NCBI GenBank assembly: GCA_037389465.1
Contig: JAZARR010000201.1
Coordinates: 434,001-498,000, forward strand
Reading direction: 5' to 3'
Length of the DNA: 64,000 bases
Source: Baylisascaris procyonis
Lineage: Eukaryota > Nematoda > Chromadorea > Rhabditida > Ascarididae
The notes beneath the pieces were generated by a model. The model had not been told where the DNA came from. It worked only from the letters and a program-made list of their open reading frames with translations, and ran no database searches. Positions 9,701 through 23,600 of the stretch are shown here, one piece after another. A program made the translations under genes and the position numbers. Positions within the stretch are counted from its first letter, which is position 1; every line of letters starts with the position of its first letter.

Positions 9701-11481
9701 GTCAATTAGAATCTACTCGATGGTACAGTCAGATAAACTATTCAATCGGATGCTGCATCTATGACACACTATAAAAATCAATGAGATCGCTAGTTTTCCC
9801 GGTGACTATTTACTTGTAATAGTAGAGTGAAGGTACTTCCAGACTAAACTTACTATGTTCATATTGCTTACACTAATTTAATAATTGAATTAGAAGCAAA
9901 ATCCAATCGATATGAGCTCGATTTTCGATCAATACAATGCACATAACATCAATTATGGTTGACATCAATGTACAACGTAGTACAACGATGCGCTATGCAA
10001 TTTAAAGATGAAAATGATGGAGTCAATGAACGATCAATAAAAGTGACAAAAAATAGGTATTTCTAAATCAAGCTCCTGATAGTTGATAATGAATAATAAA
10101 TTCATAATTTAGGCTACAAAGTTCGGTTTTCAAGGTGAAAAATTTATGAAATACATTAATGAATTTTGTGGGATCCATGTTTTCTTTGCTTCAGATATTC
10201 ACAATTTCACTGAATGATCAACAAATATAACGAGGAGAAATTATACAAAGTTAAGATTGAATATATTAGTATCCATGGTTATGAGTCTTTTATGGGTATA
10301 CGATCGTCATGTGCAACAATGGCAAATGTCACACTCGATTATGCTTGAAATCGTCTCAATCGAAAAATGCGTGATTGGAGAGAATTGAGTTGAGAGGCCA
10401 CTCGCTTTATAAAGATACCTTCAACTACCGCTTAATTTGGAACGGGTTAATATAGGCGATGTCGATAGCAGTATAAAACAAGTTTTTTAATCAAATTTTC
10501 AGGCCCTGATATTCTATGTTCAACTGAGGTCTTCTAAAATCTGCAACCATTTGTCGATTAATAGTGCACTTGAAAAGCATGTGCTACATTTTCTGAATAA
10601 AGAACAGCCGTGCTGCTTTAAAGCTTGCTTTAAAGAACAAATGAAAGATGTGTTTCCTCCTTTTTTTCCGCGATAACTGATCCATATTGGTGATGAACGA
10701 GCTCGTTGCTAGCCCTCCTAAATCATCTTCTAAACGGAAGTGAAACCTCCAGCTTCGCATTGATACTTCATAGAGTTTTAAGTACATTTTTTTACGTGCT
10801 TACTTAGAATTGCCCTTAAACCTATCAGGGAATAAAGAAGTGACAAGTAAAATGCCTATCAATAAGCAAATGTTATCATACGCTCATCTTTTCAGGAACA
10901 TACGAAAATAAGAGTGCGAATGAATCGGCGATAAATGGATGATGCATGAGGAAATAGAACTACATTGGCGACAACTAGTTGTGGATAGGTTTAACGCCAA
11001 GCAAAAAGAAATAGTCTCGTCCTCCTCAGCTATAAAAACAGATGTGCGAACTGTCAGAAGTGATCGCTAAGATATTCGTCATCATAGATTGCCCGCTGAG
11101 ATATATGTAAAATTCCGATGATTTCAAACGCATTCCTGTCTTGAAAATATGATGCATACTACTCTCATACAAATTAAGAGAATATTGTTCGTGCAAATTT
11201 TTCAAACGATTTTATGCGACGATTCTTATTGCTCCTACAGCAAGCAAAATATGCAATTTCTGAACAAAAATCAGCTCGTATTTGTCTAAACTGCACTGAG
11301 TGCCATCTAGTAGTTTTACTTTTGCTTCAGAGTTTCAAATTTAGTAGTTGAACACAAAAAATGGGTTCTTTTCTTAGTGGATTAGTGAAAAATTATTTAT
11401 AACACATTGTCACTGAAGTTTTTATGAATCTGACAATTAAATATTTGAGCTGCGTGAAGGTAACGATTTAAGATTTGGCAC
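6710..11481. other. 3' flank of gene A, no supported gene
   Basis: This is the AT-rich sequence downstream of the last exon of gene A and should include its 3' UTR just below 11482. No clear AATAAA on the minus strand was seen close to the stop. Weak open frames occur at 6798-7052 and 8214-8408 (minus) and 7663-7960 (plus, two frames), but none has recognisable motifs or paired splice sites. GGCGGC-rich spots near 8055-8096 do not form the hairpin seen in the left region. Confidence 0.4.
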
Positions 11482-11628
11482 TCAATAAGCGCCGAACATC
11501 GTAGCTGCTGGCATAGGTGCACAGCAACTTTCATGTGGTTCGAACGGATAGTATCCAAATGTGACTGTGGGATGTGTGTGAAACGTCGGCAACAACGGCA
11601 TCTGAAAATCAGCAGTGCATCGAGGAAG
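11482..11628 (-). CDS. Gene A exon 8 (C-terminus and stop)
   Basis: The acceptor TTTTTGCAG starts a phase-0 frame of 48 codons ending in TGA at 11482. It contains [12 protein letters not shown] and ends MFGAY. The motif aligns with [12 protein letters not shown] in the last exon of gene B. A second in-frame acceptor (GATTTTCAG, exon from 11601) would remove 9 residues, so the two may be alternatives. Confidence 0.75.
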   Translation of the reverse strand, partial: LPRCTADFQMPLLPTFHTHPTVTFGYYPFEPHESCCAPMPAATMFGAY

Positions 11629-14600
11629 CTGCAAAAATCAGCATAAAAGCAGCGCATTCTGAGAAATCAACCTACTAGAAAAATGCAGAAAGTCATCAGC
11701 AATATGCGCCTCCTGCTTTTCCGAGTGGATTCTTTCAAGTGGATTTTCATATACCGAAGAGAAGCAAGCAGAAGTTTTATGAATCTAACAATTTCTAATT
11801 CAACAGAGTTATTTTAAGGGCGATGGGATTGTTGCACTTTCCGAGCACTCCTTAAATCCAATAGTTTCAATTTCGATTTGGCTTTGAACTCTGCAAGGGT
11901 AGGGCAGACTGTGAAGTTTCATGGCTTGGCACAAAATGGCGAAGAGTTTGTTCGTCTGATTTATAATGCCAAATCCGAAAGGAATGTTCAAGTACTTTGA
12001 GCTGCTGAGGAAGAAAGTTACCCATACTTCCCATCGGCAAAATTTGCAACGCAAAAGGGCGCTTCAATAAATGAGAACGAGTTCCTCAGCTGTGGTGAGG
12101 CAGTCATAAAACTTATCTTGGTTATGGCAAGCTTTGCTTACATAACCTTGCAAAAAACTCGTAATAACCACAGGGTCAGACTGCTGGTCGAAAACCTTGG
12201 GACCGAAAAACCAGGAAGATTTGTTTGTTAGCGCGTAACAATGAAATATCCAGAGCCGAAAAAGAATTCAAGGAATGAAAATCCACCGAATGAGAAAAAT
12301 ATATTGCTTAATAGATCAGGCTTCGGGATATTCTGAACGAGTTAACCAATGAATTAGGCTCGCAAAAGGACACTGTACTTGATGGTAGCGTCGGCGAGTG
12401 GCTGTTAGTCGTTCGTGCGTTGGATTTTTTGCGACGCTCGGTCACCTCTCATTCTTCTTCTCTATCGTTAGAAAGTTTTTGTTTTCATTACTGAAGTCAG
12501 ATTAAAGTCGCCTCATAACCTGCAGACGGTTTAGGAACCAACAATTTTTTTGAAATCCAACAGGTCTGAATGTACATGCTGATCTTTCTTCAACTTACCC
12601 AAGTGCATATTCGTTTGCAAAAGATTACCCATAGTCTTCCCAAATTATTATTTGTATCGTTCTATAGCGTGTGGATTGACAGATGTTCCATTTCAGTGAA
12701 ATCCACAATCGCTATATGCGAAATAAGGAGAGAAATCCTTTCATTTCTTGACTATGTAAATGTTTGTTTCATTTTGTTCAGTTTGTTCTAATACACGCAT
12801 TGTGCGCTGAAGCAGAAATTTACCGAGAAGAAAAAACAAACAAAAAAAAACTTACGGCGTCGGTGAGAGTGGGAACGTTAGAATTCGAATACACTAGAAA
12901 TGGATTGAAGGCGACCGTTGACAACGACTTACGACATCGTGCACGTCGATTACTGAACCACACCTGAATGCATTTGATTTCTTTTCCTCATTTACCTGAA
13001 TATTACTTATATCGCTTGCGTCGAATGCATCAAATTTAGTCACTAAAAATTCTATAGGCAAATTTCATATTCACCTGTATTCCAACGACTATTCCAACCA
13101 ATTCTAAAAGACATCATTATTGTCCTAGTGCAGTTGGCAAGTGGCTTCAGACATAAGGCCATACTGAGTAATGGTTTTTATAGGGTCTAGAATTCGGGTT
13201 TGGTCATCAAAACCAAATGCATAACATCTTTTTCCCAAGGTTTTAAAACGAAACCTCAGGAAAAGGTTGTGGAAAGGAATTAGATATGAAACTTTTAAGA
13301 GCTATGATGAATGGAGGAAGGTGAAAAGCGGAGATGGAAAATGGAAGGAGCATGGAAGCAAATAAAGTATTACATGTTGAACAGCAATAAAGTAGACAGG
13401 GAGGGCATAGAAATTGCATCCGGGCCGAAATAGCCTAGGAGAGGTATTTCAGGCAGCACAGACATTCTAAAAGAAGGATGTTTTTCACTGTAGTGTTTAT
13501 ATGATCCCAATTTCAGCGAAAGAGTTTGCTTAAAAAGAGTTGAGGCGACGTATAAGTGGTCACATAAGTGCAAATCAGCAATAACTGAAATAAAATGCCA
13601 CTTAATATATCGTCTGCTCAACCAGCTGATAAAATATTTTCAAAAATATTTCGGTGTATTGGATGTGCTGATTTTGGCTTCAGTGTTTTTGCACAAATTC
13701 TGTTCTATTCTATTAGTAATTTCAATTTTACTTCTCTTGTCTCTTCTTTAGAGACTTTAATATTTTTTTCTGCATATGATATTTTGTCCTACTCTGGAAT
13801 TTTTTTTGACCATTTTGACCGGACTGACCGGACAGTACTGACCACATATATTCATTCTCTCATTTGCATTTCCGTATGTGCACTCCCACATGTGCGCATC
13901 GTTATGTATTTTTGTGTTTATTTATCAGCTTTGACGTATATGTGTTTCTTTGTGCGCTCGCATATATTCTCGGTAGTCTGTGTTTGTTGCCGTATTTGTG
14001 CCTGACCTATATGTATATATCGGAATGCTTATGTATGGGCCAACCTAGCCTATACCTTTGACTGTGTCACAGAAACGGGCTGCGAAACCGTTACCTATGG
14101 CTTGTATCATCGAATAATTTGTTGCATAAAACTCAAGTGCAACTACATGTATACATCCAGGTGAGCCAAAAGTTTGCATAATTCAGGGCACTTTACAATT
14201 AACCGCGTTGCAAAACGTCTAAAAGACGAATGTTTTGTAAACGATTTGTAAGATCTGTTGATTTCGATAATGCAATACTCTATTATTACGCTCATGCTAT
14301 GCTCATCAGCGTCAACCTATAATACGAGTTTTATTGATGAGCACAGGTGCAAAAATACTCTGGCACGCAGTTGCACTTGCTTAGACAGATTTCTTTAATG
14401 AGATTTGCAACGCATATGATGTCTTGCTTGCGATCAGTATAGATGTATGTGTCTGTCTGTCTATTTTATAGTGTTAACATTCCAATCACTCAGATAAGGG
14501 ATATAAAATTTGATGAGTCAAACTATAGCATATGTATTTAAAGAACTTTGAAGTTGATGAACCAGTCTCGAAAGGCAAACTGAAAATTTGATGTGCATTC

Positions 14601-17600
14601 TGCAATTCGGTAGGTCATATTATGCATCGGTCGGACTGCAAGACCAAGTCTTTGAATAGATTTGACTGCGGTCGTTTGCACTGAAATGCTTGCGAATTAT
14701 CGTGCATGGCGCGTCATTCATTGGTAGTGCAAATACGGGTTGATTTTGTGTTTTGCTAGAGAATTGATTTCCTTCAACTATGCCATTTCACATCCTTACT
14801 GAATCAATCGCAATCATCTAATGCTCGAATATTCTCAAGTATCCTGCAATCACATAGACTCTATCGACAAGGAGAACAAGACGATCACTCGATAGCTCCT
14901 TTCACGAGTTACTGCCCCGCGGCCAATTTATCAATCAATACCTCTCTTCCCCTCCTCCACCACACACAATGGGGTGTGTCAACCTTTTCAACATTCAATC
15001 TTCAACCTCTCCTGTGAAATAACATTCGCAGCCGCCACGTCCTAAGCAACACGACCGAATTTTATCGATATAGTCTATGTGATTTGTGTGCTGAATCCTA
15101 TATACTTCTGTTTTTACCGACATGCGGGTTTTCATCTACACTTTACCTGTGTTTTCTGTGTCTACAAATAGAAAGGTTTCTACCTGTACTTTGCTTTCTT
15201 CAAGCTTCGTGGCAATTGCGATTCGTTCACGAAACTCTTGATCAGGATATGTGTTTGCTTTGAACGCTGCCTCGAGTATCTCCAACTGCTCAGGCGAAAA
15301 ACTTGTCCGACTACGACGGCTTCGAATTGTGCTTCCACTCGCTTCCTCTTCGCTTGTGAACTGTTCTCCTAGAAAATTTCATTCATCTTTGTTTCACCTC
15401 ATCTTATGCGTTCTTTTACGTCACACGTTTGGTCACAGCGGGCCTGTCAAAACCGATTCGTCTCAATAAAGAAATAAACGCTTTCATGTGCTAAACGAGA
15501 CACTCGTTCTTAAGGCTCGATATGTCAGGCTGCCAGCTTTCCCTTGTTGGTTACGTTCTTTATGAATTGATAGTTTCATGTTGCTGTTTATGGTACTTCT
15601 GATGTTTGAATGCCTGATCAATCATAATGCTAACTATTTCCTGAAGTCAATGCATCCATCCTTGTTTTTTAGTTCTTCAAAAGTTTATTTTCTCGCCTTA
15701 CCTGCTTAGTATTCGATGACCACGCCAGCAACAAAATTATATTAAATTAAACTATGCACAGTTAAATATAGGGAAGAATCCGCTGAGTTTTCGTGCTCAA
15801 TGGGTTTTCCATAAATCCGTTCAGCCCGTTAAACCCACATCAATTATCACTAGGAGGATATCCGGCTAATAATAGCGTGCATCCACTAATGACGTTGTTT
15901 TGCATTTTCCTTTGAGTGCGAAAATTATATACACCTTTGCAACTTCGTCCATTAAATCACATTGATATGCCAACATTACAAATAAGGACCTGCACTAATT
16001 ATTCATAGGCTTCCTATCTACTCAACTCACCATTTCTGTGATTTCTTTTCAAAGATCCCTTCAAGCGCACTATCCAGCCATTTTTGTCGGCAAATATTGT
16101 GACATATTGAGGATAACTGCGTGCAGAAAGTTCCTACACATGTGCAAGGAGGGAAGGGGAATGGAGAGGGAGCGAGTAAGGCGAATGGAGGATGTTCGAC
16201 TCAGCGGGCTAAAATTTGCAGTGCTCGAAGGCCACTGAACTTGAAAACTAATGGGGTTTAATGCCGTACCAACACCTCCAAATGATTTACTGTGCTATTC
16301 GAATCATCCATGAGCATCCTGCCATTCTCAATCCGTATTACTCCTCTTAGGTAATTAATTCCCGAAATTCGTGCACAATCCGTTGATGAAAAAAACCGAA
16401 TAGATAACGTTGCTTCCATCGTAGTGACGAAGAAATGGGAACCTCGAAGTTCATTTACAAAAACGATATCGAATATTCTATCCATTCACTTCATTTCATT
16501 GCGACTTCAGATTTTCACCGAAAAATGACTAAATTATTGCTCCTAACAGCTTTGGTACATGGCTTATACGGATGACTAGCGTGAATTTGCGGTTTCTCCG
16601 AAACTAATCGAATGGTGTTTCAGCTAGCTATTCGAAGAATACAGATAAAGATGGCCTCAAAAAGTTTTAAATTCAAGTTTCGTCGATTTTTAGTCGCCTA
16701 CGCTAGTCCAATATCTAAAAATATATCGATAAATGCGCGCTGATATACGTTATTTAAAGTTGCGAAAAATAATATGACTGAAATATACGCCATATGATGA
16801 ATTTCCATAAATTTTCATATTGATTTACGAATCTTAGAAACGAGATATATACCTCTGAAGGTATCAAAAAATTTGCATAAATTTGGTAGCGACCAGCTGG
16901 CTTTTCATCATTTTCTGTTGCGTTTTAGTGCATCAAGCACAGCGTAACAAATATGATTTCATTCTGAATATTGTTGCAAAAAAACACCGAAATGAGGTAA
17001 AAATTGGAGTATTGGCAATAAATCGCCTAAACACCACAATATGTGATCTAATGTTTATTTGTGGCATTCCTCCTCATGTGATGGTTGGCTGCAGAGATCG
17101 TGTAGAAGCCATTGCTTGACCAAGCTATTGCTTCCTAATTATATAACGGTACTAAAATTCGGTGGCATTCATTGTTATTATTTGGCACCTCCTATCAGCG
17201 AATTTCTACATAAGCACTACACATATAATTCATTCATGCGCATTAATTAACACTAATCCATTCCGTAGTTCCAAGCACCGAAAATGTTTGTCGCAGATCA
17301 TTCACGATCCGCAAATGTCTGCGCTTTTCATTACAGCCGTAAGTTGCAATGATGTGCGGTGAAAAAACGAAATAAATAAGGCATGAATTATTGGAGGCAT
17401 CAACGTAAATTGAATGCTTACAGCTTCGCGTTAAGCTATTCCGTTCACTTTTAAGGGATATTCAAACGCAGATTCAAGAGAGCCCATGATGGTTAAAACG
17501 GTTCATTTATTCGCCGGAATTTTTTGATGATTTAGATTTAGTGACTGTCATTTGGAGGTTCGAGATTTTCAGTGCACATCAGTACTTACAATTACTTTTT

Positions 17601-20600
17601 TTTTTCAATATGAATTACATGACCATCTGGTTAAGTTCAGATTATTAAGTAAGCTGAAAATTCAACTTCGCATAATATGTTTTCAGAAATATTTAGAGAC
17701 TACACAAATGCTACAATTTTCTTATTGCGCACTGAACCAATGAAATACGGTTCCGACTAGAGAAACTAAAACTTACCATTTGAAAGAGAGGCACATAAAA
17801 ACTTCAACACTTAGGATCACTGACAAGAGATTGTAAAATGGCGATAAGATTTCTAATACTTCGATCACCATTTTATTCGGATTTGATGTCTATATCTTCT
17901 TGTACCGCTTAAATTTTATACTCCTTTGAAGCTTCGTCGTTTAAGTATTTATCTCTTGTGCCGTTTTTCTTGAAAATTATGCCCAGCTCACTAGCATAAC
18001 CGACTCTTATGCTGTTCTTTAACTTTGCTCTCATCAACCCAAATTCTACCTCATTTAAGCGCAATTTTTGTTCGATAGTTGATGAACAGCTTCAATAGAT
18101 CTGAAAATTGCATGCGATTGAACACTAACGGATAGCATAAAAAGAATGGTAAACGATTTCAAACGATTTCAAACGATTTCAAAAAATAGTTATTCATTTT
18201 TCCTTCAGTAATATTTGCCTCACATCTAAGATCTTCTAGAAATGAACCTTTAGTCATTCTACCACTTTAATTACAGTAATTTTACGGAAATGAAGATATT
18301 TAGTGAAGAAAGACATGATTACGGTAAGAAATTAGAGAAATGATGCGTATATCGACGAATTGACAATAAAAATTGTCAACGTAATCGGGTGACATTTTTT
18401 GTTGCTCTCTTCTTTCAATTCAAATATGTAACCGTTGATTTGCATCATTTGACGCAATGAATTGTGCAAGCGAATGCATTTCATAGTGAACAAAATTGCC
18501 GTTCTAATTGCCGATCACCAAAACTATGATTGAGATGAACAAAGTGATACTTTTTTACAACTCATTCTACGCTCTAGTCGTTTGCTTTTTTTTTATTTTG
18601 TTATTTTTTAAATTTTTTCTTAATTTTTTCATTTCTCCGCTGAATATATCGTCTTTAGCTCATCAAATGCAATCGCACTGGACAGTCAAACATACACATA
18701 TACACATGTAGACAGACATACAGACACACACACAAACACACACAAACATGGATGGACGCAGTTAAATGCTTGTCGCCCCGTAATTACGTGTTACGTCTAT
18801 GTGTATCGATGCCATTATAGTGAGGAAAAAATCATTTCGGCTTTGATTGCACATTACATAGAATGAAACGATATGTTAAATAGATCCATATAACTTTTTA
18901 GAGCATTGAATTTACGAAATTTGACTCGAAATGTAATAGGAGGGGGGAGGGGTGGGGAGAGATTCGTTATGAATGTATGAATCATTTTATGCATGATTCA
19001 TAGTGTTTACTATTGTAATAAGTGTTCTGTTGCCTGAATAATCTATGCTCACAATTATTTGATATCTTTATGCTGCAATTAAGGTCATCTATTCGAAAAA
19101 CGCAACTCCTCATCGAAGAGCTCAATCGATAAGAGACGACTTTGTTCTTCACTTCGGAATCCATGGGATGTGGATAACCTCTCAGGAACATTATTTCCTC
19201 TGTCTCCATGAATGCGTGGAGAGGGGGAAGTAATGTTGAACACCATCGATAAAATCATTTCAACTATAATTAAGAATGCATTATATGAAGGTTTCATGGC
19301 AAGCGCGATAGCAACGAGCAGTTAAACATGGGAGTGGGTTCTATCATCACTTATAACTTAAATGATTGTAATAATAAGCAACGCTAGTAAAAAGAACTTT
19401 CGATTAATTCATACTTTTTGAGTGTTCAAACACTCCTTTATAAGCGCATCGTTACTCATCCCAAACTCATACAAGACGCTTTCCTTTACAGGTTTCAAGG
19501 CAGTCAGCGACAATAGCAGATCACGCATCACTGGCTACGTTACAAGAATATGCGAAGTGGAACTGAGAATGAAACGCTGAGCGAGACCTTCCGAAATTGT
19601 TTTAAAAGAGTGAGTAACTGAAATTGTTGTTTTAAGAGCGACGTAGAGATATGGAAAGATCGTTTAAGAAACCTTCCGAAACAGAACAGCAATAAAGAAT
19701 TTTGTAACCGCAAGCAGCAAATAACATCGTTGAAACGCGGAGATGAGACGCATTCAATATGAAAGACAGGAGTCCAGAAGCGCAACGAACCGTATAGTTA
19801 GACGGCGAACGTTTTAAAATTGAAAGGGCTTTGCAAAGAAGCCCAAAACTGTCGGTATAATCGGTCTTTCACAATGAAATATCTCCCACCAAATTCTTCA
19901 CCTTTTCTTTTCTTTCAAACATTACAGAAATCATTTTGCTTTGCAAATTTCCAACTCATTTTTTTATATCTTCTATACAAATGATGAATATATGAATCAA
20001 AAGAGCGCAACAGCTCCAATTCATACGAACTCATTTTCTTTTTTTGTTTCATTCTAGCGCATACTTTTATCTTTAAAAAAAGATCGGTTCTAAGGTGAAT
20101 AACGGAGATAACCTAGAAGCTAGAAAATTGCGCATTTCGTAGTGGAAGAAGAAAACAGCTCTAACAAACAGACAGAAGCAGTTTGGTTTCTTTTGTATAG
20201 ATTTTTGCAGATTTGCTTCTTGAATTCTACCTGAAACTAACGAAAATATTTGAGCTCCGTCCTGAGCTCACTAAAAATAGGTCTTACTTGACTTGGTGTT
20301 GGAAAGGGATGCCAAGAGAAGGGGGCAGTGGCTCGACATTGCCCTTACCTTACCCACGCTTACATCAACCTTATCGTGTTCGTTACAGTTGAAGCCAGAG
20401 AACGTGCTAAACAATGATTGTAATGCTTGGCCACTGACGATTGGCTTATAGACCTTTTCTTTATTTAAAGTGCTGTGGATCTTAAGCTTCAAAATACGCA
20501 TGTGGATAGGAATAAATTTAAATGTCATCCTTCCGTCCCTATCCTTTTTCCTTCTTCACATCCAAGAAATGGGCTTATTTTCAAATCGAAAAATATATTA

Positions 20601-23600
20601 GCGATGGAGTGTGCACAATGCTGGATTATAAGAAGTAATGTCATTAGCAACGAACAAATAGCGCAATCGGAACGTAAAACTGTTAGGATTTTGCAAAAAA
20701 AAGATTGATGGTGTTTACTGCTTAAGGCTGAAGTTAAAGATGTTGGCAGTATGCTGAAAACTTTGCATTCCTCAAAACCTTCAAATCAAAAAGTGCCAGA
20801 AAATGTCCGATGATCGGAAATTTTCTGCCAAAATTTGCACTCGAATAACATCAGATCATTCTAATTCCCTCTCTCTGCATAGAGCATACACTGAACGTCA
20901 GTGGAAACGAATTTTCGAAGAGCGATGCATTCAATCCATAAATGTGTAAGAATTTTATATTGAGTGCATTGTAATTCTTCTTAATTACAACTTTCTTGTT
21001 ATTTACTGAATAGCTTAGGTGGTGGCAATTCAAAAGTGTTCGATATTTTCCGAGCAGACATCTCTACTGAAAATTCAGGATCATATGACACTTTTGTTGA
21101 AGTTCGAGGTGCTGCAGAAACCTCATATCTATAAGAAGCTTCAAAACGACCACTGTTCCTGGACAGAGTTGCACGCGATGCCTTACTTCCAAACATCGAC
21201 ATAGTTTAAAGAGGTAAGAACAAAAAAGAACTGATTTGTTTCGATACTACAAATTTGGAATGGATTGCATGGGAATAGGCATACGTGTTCTTTACAAGAT
21301 AAGACGTCTTCTGTTCTTTTATTGTAATCCGGTATCCCCTTAGACCATGCAGATTACCGCTCGAATAGCAGAAATAAAGAGAGCATTGCAAGCTTAGACA
21401 TTAAGAGAAAATTTTGTCTTGCTAAATAAATGCACTTAAATCATTCCATCATATAATGCTAGCTTTGAAATAAGTTACTGATAGAAAATGTTTGATGTTT
21501 GTTGAAATAAGACAAACAAGAAACGATAAAACTTACAGAAAACAGAATTTTTCTATATGGAAGAGTGCACTCTTATTCATTATACAAGAATATTGATGGG
21601 TTGTTGGCATCTGAGACGTCGTGGAAAGAAATGATAGTGTTGCTGGAAGATGCAAGAATATTGTGAATATGTTCACTTACCATGGTGGTCGTTGAGAATG
21701 TCTTCGATACTGTGCTTCAAAAGAGATTGTTTCTGTGAGCGTGACGTTGATCGGCACAATGCGGCACTTCTAAATTCTACTTTTTGCATAATTGTGACAG
21801 CCATTTGCCCCGCAGAGGAAATTACAATGAACGTGTTGTGAGGCATTTCCAACATGTTTTCAAATGTATGGAGTTCCTAATTGCAAAAGAGCATCAACAA
21901 TAGCAGCATAAGGGAGAAATGCGCATCATACTGTATGTGTAGATGCGGCGACGTAAGCGGTTCGAGGTCGCACTTATTTGTGCTGGTGGTCTGTGCGGCT
22001 AGTTTCAACAAACATGAAGGGGATGCGTTTTATGCAAACATTTCCATGCAAATAATTTCGCAGGTACAAACAATGAGGGGCATAACTCAAATAAAGGAAC
22101 AAGAAAAGTGTTGCACTCAAAAATAGCCATTAAATTGTCATTGATATGCGATAATGAGGTCAGACATGGGAGAATTTTGTCGTCATGCAACGATATAAAA
22201 AAGCTTTAATGATCTGAACCGTCGAAAACTGTGAAACATCGTAATCTTTCGAGGCAAAGTGCTCGAGCAAAACTGCAAAAATGACCTGCACCGCAGAGCA
22301 GTCATGTTTTTGAATGTTCACTATTCCCCCACTCAAATGAACGAACTTCGCCAATTCTTGCACAACTACTTATTTCTCATATATTCGACTTGAATTTTCT
22401 AGAGCTCGAGATCGAGTTCACAGATGAGATTTCGTAGATGACCAACCTGAGGTACTTGTGCACCGCCGACACGGTAGGAGCGTTATTTCGCGAACAAATT
22501 CCCTTCTCAATTAAGCAGGAACGAATCTCATTCGCATTTATGGATGGACATTCTTTACATATGCTCGCTATGTGCTCTTCAACTGCCGCCAAAACCTTTC
22601 GAGATCGTGGATTACCTCCGATCTGTAAGCATAGATGCTTTGATTCGAATCAATTTATGGTCAACTTCATCGACTTCTGTACGATCGTTTGATGCCTTCA
22701 CTGGCGATCCTTCACCATGCTCTAAGACAATCATGAACGTTGTCCTATTCAACAGCCTTCTTCACTGAGAGGAGTACCACAGTATTGCAAGAGTTCCATC
22801 GTTGCCTAAGGTGTAATTTGTCTGGGGAAGAGGAGGCGTTTTTCTTGAATTACCCGTAAGATTATTTCCTGTGTGGGCATAGAAGCTATTTGGTTACCTA
22901 CGTTTACTCTCAATCATTTTCAAACAATCCTTACCTGACCGGGCGAAACTGATCCTGTTTCTGCGTATCTGTATAAAATTTTCGATACGCATCCGTGTGA
23001 CACTCGCAATTGCCGGCTGATATGGCATGGCCTACAAAAAAAAACCTTCATCGCTCATCAAATACGTGCAGTCACTCAAGAACACTTTCAGAGTTTTCTA
23101 GTAATGGCGCTGTCAAATATAATAGAGGTGTTCATGGAATGAAACTTGTGTTCCATATCGATTCATATCAGCACTACCTGTGGAACATCAGTGGTGGGTA
23201 AACGAACTTCTATGGATGTATGGGCCATTAATGTCGACGATAGCCACATGGATTATTTAATTTGTGTACCTTCCCCACATATATGCGCAGCACTTCTGAA
23301 CTGGCATATAAGCTTTGATCAGTTATGCAATCATACCCTATATCTACCCATTTAAAGAGTAAACATATCGCAAAAATAAAAGGTGAAAAGGTATGAGCTG
23401 TACAGTCTTCCATTAGCAATATTAAGTGGCTATTCAACGATTTTGCTGCCAAAATCTATCTCTGCCATATATTTGCAATTTCCCCAGCTCGAAGCAATGT
23501 ACTAATAAACTCATCCATATAGATAGAAGACTGGTGATTCCCCATTGCCGTAAACAGAGGAAATTTCGAACATTTGCATAAACTATATTACGATTATGAG

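Larger units (their letters stand above)
15369..20353 (-). other. Gene A intron 5
   Basis: At 5.0 kb this is the largest intron of gene A. Gene B has no intron at the matching point of the linker. It holds a short tandem repeat, a CA-rich stretch and a G-rich stretch near 18941-18960. No nested gene is supported. Confidence 0.5.

Noticed and set aside
11397..11657. 86-codon minus frame over the last exon of gene A
   Set aside because: It is out of frame with the phase-0 exon that carries the conserved FGYYPFEP motif.
13595..14005. 136-codon plus frame
   Set aside because: It is T- and TG-rich low-complexity sequence with hydrophobic, cysteine-rich translation typical of chance openness.
16258..16485. 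Minus frame with RMLMDDSN, resembling RMLMGVSDD of the gene B linker
   Set aside because: No acceptor and donor combination gives the phase needed to join exons 4 and 6 of gene A. The 53-nt exon at 20354 fits instead.
18936..18960. G-rich stretch as a possible G-quadruplex (also 1163-1205 and 49629-49652)
   Set aside because: Each has only three clear runs of three or more G separated by loops, so four-tract folding is not supported by simple reading.
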